DNA of 64,000 nt. Source: CAWJFP01 sp963842155. GTDB taxonomy: Bacteria > Pseudomonadota > Alphaproteobacteria > JACZXZ01. This document shows positions 53,167 through 61,377 of the stretch, in pieces. Numbering within the stretch: the first letter of the stretch is position 1; each line of letters starts with the position of its first letter. The notes beneath the pieces are model-generated. The model was not told where the DNA came from and did not search any database. It saw nothing but the letters and a program-made list of their open reading frames with translations. Location of the stretch: the NCBI GenBank assembly GCA_963842155.1, contig CAWJFP010000016.1, positions 16,123 through 80,122 of the forward strand, written 5' to 3'. The translations under genes and the position numbers were made by a program.

Positions 53167-55923
53167 CTAAGCCGGAGCGCCGCGGCCTGACAAAAACTCT
53201 TTCGTCACGGCGACCGCCTCGGCGAGGCCGAGCCGCCGCACCTCGACGCCCGGCGGGAAGGCGCCATAGAGGCGCGAAGGCATCATGGGATCGAGCAGCA
53301 CGAAGACGCCGCTGTCGTCGGCGCGGCGCACCAGCCGCCCGAAAGCCTGTTTGAGGCGGAGCCGCGTGATCATGTCCTCGTAGCGCCGCCCGCCATAGGC
53401 CGCCTTGCGGGCGCGATGGAGCAGATCGGGGCGCGGCCAGGGCACGCGGTCGAAGACGATGAGGCGCAGCGAGCGGCCGGGCACGTCCACCCCGTCGCGC
53501 ACGGCATCGGTGCCGAGCAGGCAAGCGTCGGGCTCGTCGCGGAAAATATCGATGAGGGTCGAGACGTCGAGCGCGTCGACATGTTGCGCGAGAAGCTGGA
53601 GTCCCGCCGCGTCGAGCGGACCGGCGATGCGCTGATGCACGGCGCGCAGCCGCGAGATGGCGGTGAAGAGCCCGAGCCCGCCGCCGCCCGCGGCGACGAA
53701 GAGCTCGCGATAGGCGGCGGCCACTTGGTCGAGCGCGTCCTTGCGCGCGTCGGTCACCACGATCACCCGGGTCTGGCGGGCATAGTCGAAAGGCGAGAGC
53801 ACGGAAACCCGGATGGCGGGGCGCGGCAGATGGCAGGCCCCAGTGCGCGCTTCGGCCGCCTGCCAATCCTCCTCGGTCTCGCCGCTGCCGTCGGTGAGCG
53901 TGGCCGAGGTGACGACGAGCCCATGGGCGCGCGTGGCGACTGCGGCGACGAAGGGCCGCATCGGGTCGATCCAATGGCGATGCATGCCCAGGTCGACGTC
54001 GCGGCCGTCGAGCCGGTCGATCGAGTACCAGTCGACGAACTCGGGCGGCGTCTCCCGGCCCACCGCGCGCAGCATATCGATCCAGCTCATGAGCTGCGCG
54101 TCGCTGCGGCGTGCCAAGCCGCGGCAGATGGCCTCGATGCGGAGGCGCGTCGCGCTGTCGAGCTCGGCCGCGTCCTCGTCGAGCCGCGCCGCGAGACGCG
54201 CGGCGAGGCGGCGTATCGGCTCCGCCAGCCGCTCGAGCGCGCCCTCGAGCCGCCCGGCGGCCTCGATCAGGCCCAGCACGGGCTCCGAGGTCGCGGCTTC
54301 GAGATGATAGGGCGAGTCGGCATCGCCCGCGGCGCGGGCGCGGACCTGCTGGCGCAGCTTGGCGAGGAAGCCCTCGGCGGGACCCGCGGGGTTCTCCTCC
54401 TTGAGGCGTTGCAGCCAGCCGTCGGCGGGCAGCGCGCGCGCATGCTCGAGGATGGCACCGAGCGCCGCGAGCGCGGCTTCGTCCCCGACGACCAGATCCT
54501 CGACCCGCCGCTGCAAGCCGCGCGCGCGGCTCCGTGCCCTGCCCTCGGCGCCGAGCAGCCAGCGCCTGAGATCGGCCGTCTCGCGGCCCGAGAGATAGGC
54601 GGAGAAGGCGTTGTCCGCCGCGTCGAAGAGATGATGCCCCTCGTCGAACACGTAGCGCGTCGGCAGATAGAGATCGTCGATGCCGCCGAGTGCGGCCTGG
54701 ATCATGACGAGCGCATGGTTCGCCACCACGATCTCGGCGCGCCGCGCGCGCCGCACGCTGCGCTCGATGAAGCATTTCTGGTAATGCGGGCAGGCGGCAT
54801 AGATGCATTCGCCGCGCCGGTCGGCGAGGCCGAGGCTGCGCTCGCGTCCGACGAGATCGACGAGCCAGGCGGGAAAGTCGCCGCCCACCATGTCGCCGTC
54901 GCGGGTGCGCGCGGCCCACCGCGCGAGCAGCCCGAGCGCCACCCCCTCGCGCGGGTTCACGCGGGCGAGCTCGGCCGCCTCCTCCATGTTGAGCAGGCAA
55001 AGATAATTCTCCCGCCCCTTGCGGATCACCACCTTGCGCGCCTTCTCGGCAAGCGCGGGAAAAAGCCGGTCGAGCTCGCGGTCGATCTGATGCTGCAGGT
55101 TCTTGGTGAAGGTGCTGACCCAGACGGGCCCCTCGTTCTTCTCCGCCCAGACGCTCGCGGGCGCGAGATAGCCGAGCGTCTTGCCCACGCCGGTGCCGGC
55201 CTCGGCGATGACGAAATGCGGCAGGCCCGCCTCGTCGCGCGGCTGGAAAGCGGCCGCGACCGCCGAGGCGTAGTCGGCCTGCTGCGGCCGGTCCTCGGCC
55301 GTGCGGCCCAGGATGGCGGCGAGCCGCGCCCGCGCCTCGGCGGGCGTGACCGGCTTATGGCCGGCGGGCGGCTCGGGGGCGTATTCCTCGTTCAGCGGCA
55401 GCTTGCGCCAGACGGCGAAGGCGCCGGTGCGGCTCCAGATATCGTCCTCGGCATGGAGTGCCGCGAGCACGGTGCGGCTCCAGCCCCAGCCCCCTTGCGA
55501 CATGGCCTGGGCCAGGCCCACCGTCTCGGACGCCCCCGCCTCGCGCGCGCCGAGCTCGTCCAGGAGCCGGCTGGCGGCGTGGACCAGCAGCAGCGCCGCC
55601 TCCTCGAGCGAGCGCGGCCGCGCCAGGCCCAGCGCGTCGGCCAGCCCGCCGGGGGTCGGCAGGCAGAAGCGCGCCGGCCGCACGAAGGCGTAGAGCTCGA
55701 GCAGATCGAGGCAGGGGAAGCGCTCGAGCCCGAGCCGCCGCGCGGTGGCCGGCGCATGGCAGAGGAGGGGTTGCGTGCCGGCGAGCCGCGTCGCGACGGC
55801 CTTGTGCGAGAGCCGCTCGAGCTCGCCCTCGGGCGAGAGCCAGACCGCGCCGCCCAGCCCCGCCACCAGCGCGGGTGCCTGGACAGGCGCGGCCAAGCCG
55901 AGCGATGCGGGGGCGAAGCTCAT
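53167..55923 (-). CDS. DinG/Rad3-type ATP-dependent DNA helicase
   Basis: 918 residues from MSFAPASLGL. Superfamily 2 helicase with an iron-sulfur cluster: Walker A EAGTGVGKT at 241-249, cluster cysteines Cys309, 373, 378 and 384 (spacing x63, x4, x5), DEGHH (Walker B, 427-431) and the XPD-like C-terminal half ending FGRLVRRADDSGVFVLLDPMMPSRLYGAFPPG. The N-terminal ~200 residues resemble an inactive 3'-5' exonuclease-type extension found in DinG-related proteins. Involved in repair of replication intermediates. Clean over its whole length. Confidence 0.93.
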   Translation of the reverse strand: MSFAPASLGLAAPVQAPALVAGLGGAVWLSPEGELERLSHKAVATRLAGTQPLLCHAPATARRLGLERFPCLDLLELYAFVRPARFCLPTPGGLADALGLARPRSLEEAALLLVHAASRLLDELGAREAGASETVGLAQAMSQGGWGWSRTVLAALHAEDDIWSRTGAFAVWRKLPLNEEYAPEPPAGHKPVTPAEARARLAAILGRTAEDRPQQADYASAVAAAFQPRDEAGLPHFVIAEAGTGVGKTLGYLAPASVWAEKNEGPVWVSTFTKNLQHQIDRELDRLFPALAEKARKVVIRKGRENYLCLLNMEEAAELARVNPREGVALGLLARWAARTRDGDMVGGDFPAWLVDLVGRERSLGLADRRGECIYAACPHYQKCFIERSVRRARRAEIVVANHALVMIQAALGGIDDLYLPTRYVFDEGHHLFDAADNAFSAYLSGRETADLRRWLLGAEGRARSRARGLQRRVEDLVVGDEAALAALGAILEHARALPADGWLQRLKEENPAGPAEGFLAKLRQQVRARAAGDADSPYHLEAATSEPVLGLIEAAGRLEGALERLAEPIRRLAARLAARLDEDAAELDSATRLRIEAICRGLARRSDAQLMSWIDMLRAVGRETPPEFVDWYSIDRLDGRDVDLGMHRHWIDPMRPFVAAVATRAHGLVVTSATLTDGSGETEEDWQAAEARTGACHLPRPAIRVSVLSPFDYARQTRVIVVTDARKDALDQVAAAYRELFVAAGGGGLGLFTAISRLRAVHQRIAGPLDAAGLQLLAQHVDALDVSTLIDIFRDEPDACLLGTDAVRDGVDVPGRSLRLIVFDRVPWPRPDLLHRARKAAYGGRRYEDMITRLRLKQAFGRLVRRADDSGVFVLLDPMMPSRLYGAFPPGVEVRRLGLAEAVAVTKEFLSGRGAPA

Positions 55924-56019
55924 CGCGCCGAGTATAAGGGCGGCGAGTCCCGGTCGCCATCTTGGCAAACGACGTTGACCGGAAACGCGGCGGCAAATAG
56001 TACTCTCGACGTTGATTTC

Positions 56020-56125
56020 GGCGGCTTGCCCCTCACCCGCGCGCTCACGCGCGCAGCCCGCTCCCGCGTGGGAGCGCTCGTTCAACCCCTTTACCCCTTG
56101 AGGGAGAGGGAGGGGAGGGGGCAAG
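56020..56125. repeat. Dispersed repeat upstream of lysK
   Basis: Contains cccctcacccgcgcgctcacgcgcgc, a short palindromic cgctcccgcgtgggagcg (~56,062-56,079) and a terminal gagggagagggaggggaggggg. Similar in layout to the repeat at 29,910-30,005. It separates the divergent helicase and lysK genes. Confidence 0.5.
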
Positions 56126-56150
56126 TCGCTTAGGGGATGCGGAGCAGGCG

Positions 56151-57040
56151 ATGACGGCGGAACGCGAGCTGGCGTCGAAGGCGCGGGCCTGGCCTTTCGA
56201 GGAGGCGCGGCGGCTCGTCGCGCGCGCGCGCGGCCCAGCCGCGGCCCCAGGGCCGGCCAAGGGCTATATGCTGCTCGAGACCGGCTACGGCCCCTCGGGC
56301 CTGCCGCATATCGGCACCTTCGCCGAGGTCGCGCGCACCACGATGGTCCGTCACGCCTTCCGGCGCCTCTGCGACATTCCGAGCCGCCTCCTCGCCTTCT
56401 CCGACGACATGGACGGTCTGCGCAAGGTGCCGGAGAACCTGCCCAACCGCGAGATGCTGGCGCGCCATCTCGGCAAGCCGCTCACCGCCGTGCCCGATCC
56501 CTTCGGCACCCATGCGAGCTTCGGCGAGCATAACAATGCGCGGCTGCGCGCCTTCCTCGATCGCTTCGGCTTCGACTACGAGTTCAAGAGCTCGACCGAA
56601 TGCTACCGCAGCGGCCTCTTCGACGAGACCTTGCGCCGCGTCCTCGCCCATCACGACGAGATCCGCGACCTCGTGCTGCCGACCCTTGGCGCGGAGCGGC
56701 AGTCGAGCTACAGCCCCTTCCTCCCCATCTCGCCGCGCACCGGCGTGGTGCTGCAGGTGCCCGTCGTCGAGACGCGGCCCGACGCCGGCACCATCCTCTA
56801 TCGCGACCCCGAGACGGACGCGCTGGTCGAGCAGCCGGTCACGGGCGGCCATTGCAAGCTGCAATGGAAGGTCGATTGGGCGATGCGCTGGGCGGCGCTC
56901 GGCGTGGATTACGAGATGTCGGGCAAGGACCTCATCGATTCGGTGCGGCTCTCGGGCAAGATCTGCCGCGTCATCGGCGCGCTCCCGCCCGAGGGCTTCA
57001 CCTACGAGCTTTTCCTCGACGAGAAGGGCGAGAAATCTCG
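56151..57040 (+). pseudogene. lysK: Class I lysyl-tRNA synthetase, truncated at the junction
   Basis: The first 296 residues are a normal class I LysRS (archaeal type, common in alphaproteobacteria): HIGT signature at 53-56 in GPSGLPHIGTFAEVART, FSDDMDGLRKVPENLPNREM, WKVDWAMRWAALGVDYEMSGKDLIDS, then GFTYELFLDEKGEK. The protein should continue through the KMSKS-like motif (KISKS) for another ~230 residues, but the sequence stops matching at about 57,037-57,043, and the KxSK part itself needs a one-base correction. What follows is unrelated DNA. Loss of the motif and the anticodon domain would make the product inactive. Confidence 0.9.
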
Positions 57041-57059
57041 AAACCCCCGCCGCCGCCCT

Positions 57060-57228
57060 TAGCCCGCAGCGCCGGACGGGGCCGGGCCGGCCGGAACGCG
57101 CCCGTGCCATCCACCGGGGAGGCCACGCCGCCGCTCCTGGAGCACATCGGTGTCAGGCCGCTCAGGGAGCTAACAGCCGGGGAGGTCCGTGCCGGGCTCG
57201 AGACGCTCAGTGCCGCGGGCCGACACTA
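57060..57228 (+). pseudogene. Fragment of an actinobacterial-type site-specific integrase (N-terminal arm)
   Basis: In one frame, RNAPVPSTGEATPPLLEHIGVRPLRELTAGEVRAGLETLSAAG resembles the SAM-like N-terminal DNA-binding region of tyrosine integrases (pattern L-x-x-LTA-x-x-V-x-A-x-LETL), followed by a stop at 57,226-57,228. No start and no catalytic domain. It comes directly after the lysK break. Confidence 0.45.
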
Positions 57229-57626
57229 GCGACGGCCTCTGCCTTTGCAGAGGCCGACCGACGCGCGCCGGCCCCACGCCCACGGCACACCGCTGATCGG
57301 CCGGGCTCACCGGGCGGGGAACCCGGGTGGTGCGCGTGCCGTCTTCCCCGGCGACTCATTGTCCCTCTCCCGGGCCGCGCCTAGGTCGCCCTTGCGGGAC
57401 GTCGCTGCGATCGGCTTGGCCGAACCTAGACCCGGTGGTCACTCGCAAGGGTTGCAGCGCCTGCGAGGAAGACGGGGAAGGCCGGCCGATCGACACGCTC
57501 CGATCCGGGTGATGTCCCTGGCGGGTTTGGGAGCGATGCTCGTATTACCCGGACTCGACGCAGGTCAAGACGATGACGCGCCCAGCATCGGGACGCCTTC
57601 GGTCGGGATGACGCGGAGGAACGGCC
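57229..57626. other. Intergenic region after the junction
   Basis: A perfect hairpin GGCCTCTGC / GCAGAGGCC (57234-57242 with 57247-57255, loop CTTT) follows the integrase fragment and looks like a terminator or insertion end. Nothing else recognisable: several short frames, none with a plausible protein. Confidence 0.4.
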
Positions 57627-57985
57627 GTGCTGCTGCTTGACCTTGTCCTGATCGGCCTGGCGATAGCATTCGACCCGCTGCCGCTGACGGCATTCACCGT
57701 GGTGCTGCCCTCCAGCCGCGGGGCGCGAAAAGGCGCGGCCACCGTGATGGGGGCCAAGCTGTCCAGCTGGGAGAGCTACCTCGCGCTGTCCCTGTTCTGC
57801 GTCCTGGCTTCGTCGTCCTACCTGGCCATGGAGATCTACGCCGGTTTCCGGCCCGGCCAGAGCCAGGCGTCCCTGGCCAGGTTCAGGACCTGGATGAACA
57901 CCCGCACCGACCAGGTGATCATCGTGGGCAGCTTGATCCTGGGTTCTGGCTTATCGGAAGCAGCATCTACCTGATCGTCAGCTGA
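57627..57985 (+). pseudogene. GAP-family (Sap-like) membrane protein with internal deletion and 3' frameshift
   Basis: Starts MLLLDLVLIGLAIAFDPLPLTAFTVVLPSSRGARKGAA, then jumps directly to KLSSWESYLALSLFCVLASSSYLAMEIYAGFRPGQSQASLARFRTWMNTRTDQVIIVGSLILG. In intact actinobacterial homologues about 100 residues of membrane segments lie between these parts. The last residues (FWLIGSSIYLIVS) are in another frame, and the stop is at 57,983-57,985. Sulfolipid-addressing/GAP family membrane proteins of unknown transport function. Confidence 0.6.
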
Positions 57986-58213
57986 GACCGCCGTAGATCT
58001 CCCTCACATGCGAGCTGCGCATTCTGCTTGAATCGCGGGCAGGATCCACAGGATCCACAGACCGCCGCCCGCTGCTGAGCAGACACCTGGTTGCGGGCCT
58101 GGCCGCCGCGACGTCGAGGCTATCGCCGCGCTCTACGCCGCCACGGCCGTGTATCGCTGCCCGCGTTTCGCCGGGTGTACTGGCCGGGTCCGGCGGCTTG
58201 ATGACCTAAAGTC

Positions 58214-59966
58214 ATGGCGAGCCTGTACCCGAAGAAGGTCGGCGGGCACACGTACTGGTACCTGCGGGAGATGGCGCGGGTGGACGGCAGGCCGAAGATG
58301 GTGTCCGAGCGGTACCTCGGCACGGCGGCGGACATTGAGGCGCTGCTGGATGCGCGGGAGTCCGCGATGATGCCGGAGCGGACCCGTCACCTGGCATTCG
58401 GCGACGTCGCGGCGGCGTGGGGGCATGCTGGAGGACCTCGGCGTGGCCGCGGATCATCGATGCGGCGGCCGGGCCGCGGCGGCGGGGCAGCCGCTGTCCA
58501 CGGGGACGTACCTGGCGCTGGCGGCGCTGAACCGGCTGGTCGCGCCGTGCTCGAAGGCCGGGTTCGCGGACTGGTGGAAGACCACGGCGGCGGACCGGTT
58601 CACGAGGATCCCCGCCATCGGCGCTGGATCACCGCCGGTTCTGGGACGCGATGCACGCCGTCACGCCCGCGCAGCTGGAACAGGCGTCGGAGCAGATCGC
58701 CGCGCAGATGGTGCGGGCTCCGGGGTCGACGTGTCCAGCGTGGCGCTGGACATGACGAACTTCGCCACGTTCATCGCGACCGGGAACGAGAAGGCGCCGA
58801 TCGCGCAGCGCGGGAAGGCCAAGCAGAAACGCGCGGACCTGCGGCTCGTCGGGCTCGGCCTGGTCGTGACGCGGGACGGCGGGATCCCGCTGACCTGGCA
58901 CGCCTACCCCGGCGACCGCCCGACGTCACCCAGTTCCCCGTCATGATCAGCCAGCTGAAGGCCCGGTACGAGGCGGTCTGCGCCGCGGCCGGCCTGGCGC
59001 CGGACGCCGCGGACATGACCGTCGTCTTCGACGCCGGGCAGAACACCGAGGCAACTTCGCGCACTTCGCGGCCACCGGCATGCACTACATCGGGTCCGTG
59101 CCCGCCTCGGACTGCCCGGACCTCACTCGCCCTGCCCGCCTCGAAGGCGGGCGCGTCGTGGACAGGGAACGGTTCGGCGGGCTGACCGCCTTCGATACCC
59201 GCCGCACCGTCTACGGCACCGAGCGGCGCGCGATCCTCACGCACTCCCCGGAACTGCACGACAGCCCAGGCCGCCGGGTTCGCCGGCACCACCCTCGCCA
59301 GGGCCGCGAAGAAGCTCGACGAGCTCGCCGCCACGCTGGCCCGCGGGAAGACCCGCAGGCCCGGGACAAAGTCGAAGCCGAGATCACCTCGATCACCTCC
59401 GAAGCCGTGGGTACGCCGCGTCATCCGCTGGGAACTGGCCGGGGACGCAGCCGAAAGACCTCCGCCTGTCCTGGCGCATCGACGGGCAGGCCCGCGCCGC
59501 CCTCGAAGAGGAGATCTTCGGCAAGCACGTGCTCATCACCAGCCACGACGACTGGCCCGTCGCCGAGGTCGTCGCCGGCTACCGGTCCCAGTCCGAGGCC
59601 GAGTTCTCCTTCCGCCAGATGAAGGACCCGCACGTCGTCTCGTTCTCGCCCGATGCACCACTGGACCGAGCACAGCATCCGCGTCCACGTCTTCACCTGC
59701 GTCCTGGCCCTCCAGATCGCCCACCTCATGCGCCACCGCGCCCGTCGGGCCGGCCTGGACATGTCCGTCCGCGAGCTCCTGGGCAAGCTCGCCGCCATCG
59801 GGGAAACCGTCCTGCTCTACCCCTCCGACCGGCGGACGGCCCCAAAGCCCGCCGCATGACCACCGAACTCAGCCCCGGACCAGGCGAAACTCCACGACAT
59901 CTTCGGCCTCGACCGCTGGACGCCACCGCCTGCGTTAGGTCATACGCCAAAACAGGCACATCGTGA
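58214..59966 (+). pseudogene. IS1634-type transposase, many frameshifts
   Basis: Pieces in all three frames reconstruct one transposase: MASLYPKKVGGHTYWYLREMARVDGRPKMVSERYLG, then LALAALNRLVAPCSKAGFADWW, SVALDMTNFATFIATGNEKAPIAQRGKAKQKRADLRLVGLGLVVT, TVVFDAGQNTE, then QMKDPHVVSFSPD and ending DIFGLDRWTPP. The DDE residues (LDMTNF Asp, VVFDAGQ Asp, SEAEFSF/QMKD Glu) fit the IS1634/IS4 group. At least six frame changes make it inactive. No clear terminal inverted repeats found. Confidence 0.7.
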
Positions 59967-60070
59967 ATCCACTGACCAGCCGAAACTCTTACCGAGGACC
60001 AAGATCATCGGAAACTCCGGCTAGGCCGAGCGTGGCGATCAGCCAGGCCTTGCGGTCGCCGCGGTGATCC

Positions 60071-60505
60071 TTAGGTCATCGAGCTTGAGGCCGTACGGTT
60101 GTCCCGCAGGAACTCCACCATCTCCCCGCTGTACCGGTCGTCGGCCAGCGCCGTCCAGGCCGTCACCGGGCGGGGGATCATGACGCCGCCCGGCTTGAGC
60201 AAGCGATCACGGGCGGCAAGGACCGGACCGAGCATCCCTTCGTCGATCCCGAACCCGCCGAGCCACTCCGAGATGATCACATCGACCCGTCCCGACAGCT
60301 CGATCTCCATGACATCGCCATGGAACACCCGGACGATCTCCGCGACCCCGTTCGCGGCGGCCAGCCCCTGCGCCACGGCGGCGACCGCCGTCCGCTCCAC
60401 CGCGTAGACGCACGCAGCGGCCCGCGCCGCGAACAAGCTCAAGATGCCGCTTCCGCCCAGACGTCGAGCAGCCGCGGCGAGGATCATGTGCCCCCTGCTC
60501 CGCAT
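60071..60505 (-). pseudogene. PRMT-like protein methyltransferase, truncated
   Basis: Class I SAM methyltransferase of the arginine-methyltransferase type: SGILSLFAARAAACVYAVERTAVAAVAQGLAAANGVAEIVRVFHGDVMEI contains motifs I and post-I, and SEWLGGFGIDEGMLGPVLAARDRLLKPGGVMIPRPVTAW is a double-E-loop-like segment (SEW...DEGML). The N-terminus is broken in front of SGILSL and the protein ends early. PRMT-like sequences are rare in bacteria but known in Actinobacteria. Confidence 0.6.
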
Positions 60506-60583
60506 GCCGTCCCCTCAGCAGCCCAGCGAGCCGCCAAGCAGTATCTCACTCGCCGGGCAGTTCCGGCGCACCATCCGAGCCGG

Positions 60584-61181
60584 TCACGCGGTGCCGTCCG
60601 CTGAGGCACCCGGGCCGGTATTGTTGCCCGCTCCGTTAGCCAAAGCCGATGGCGTGCCCGCTGCGTCCGATCGGCCCAGGTCAGGGCGCTTGATCGCATC
60701 CGCCTGCCTGCTCAGCTCGTCGGCGATGGCCTGCTGTCGCTCGTCACTGGCGTGCAGATAGGCCATGGCCGCGCGGGTTGTGGAGTGCCCGATGCGGTCC
60801 ATCAGCTCACGCAGGTTGGCGCCCGCATTAGAACTGGTTACCGGTATAGCGCAGGTCGTGAAAATGGATCATGGGCAGCCCGGCCGCGCGGAGAGCTGGC
60901 CGCCAGGCGCGGCGGATGAAGTTGCTGCGTCTCAGCGGAGCGCCTTCGGGGCTGGTGAACACGAGCCCGTCGTCGCCGGGAGTGGCGTAAGTGACGACGT
61001 GCGAGGCAAGGTCCGGGGTGATCACCGCGGGGATGGCGTCCGGCTCCTTGATATCGGCCAGCGAGCGCGAGCCGAACGCCGGGCCCGGCGTCGGCGCCGC
61101 CGCTCTGCCTTGGCGGCCCGCGCGGCGCACGCCGGGCCATGTACCGCAGGCACGCAGATCAAAGGCAAACTCGGCGCACAC
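60584..61181 (-). pseudogene. Tyrosine recombinase (integrase) C-terminal half, frameshifted
   Basis: Minus strand in two frames: VVTYATPGDDGLVFTSPEGAPLRRSNFIRRAWRPALRAAGLPMIHFHDLRYTGN (a C-terminal-domain box with HxLR pattern as HDLRYT) then, after a break at ~60,820-60,840, AGANLRELMDRIGHSTTRAAMAYLHASDERQQ (H-x-x-R and the final GHS..AAMxYL with the Tyr nucleophile). The N-terminal half is absent. Together with the fragment at 57,060 it indicates a broken integrative element of actinobacterial origin. Confidence 0.7.
60653..60675. repeat. 23-bp direct repeat, copy 1
   Basis: CGTGCCCGCTGCGTCCGATCGGC, identical to 63,913-63,935. This copy lies inside the integrase fragment (minus-strand codons). 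Confidence 0.8.
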
Positions 61182-61377
61182 CAGGTGCAGCTCTACGGCT
61201 GGATCGCCGAGCTGGTTGGGCCTCGCCGTCGTGTCTGTCGTTACCCGCGGACCGTCCGTATCTAGACCGGTAATGGACTGGACCTGGTGCCGCTTGACCT
61301 GATCTGCGGCTTCGGCGGACTATAGACCGGCGGACCCGTGAAGGGGCAGGGGACTGTCGGGTATAGATAACAGCGCC

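Noticed and set aside
53416..56133. Long open frame on the plus strand opposite the helicase (~905 codons)
   Set aside because: Antisense shadow of the helicase gene; the minus-strand product has complete motifs.
57041..57061. The six extra residues NPRRRP at the end of the lysK frame
   Set aside because: They come from the unrelated sequence after the break and are not part of the synthetase.
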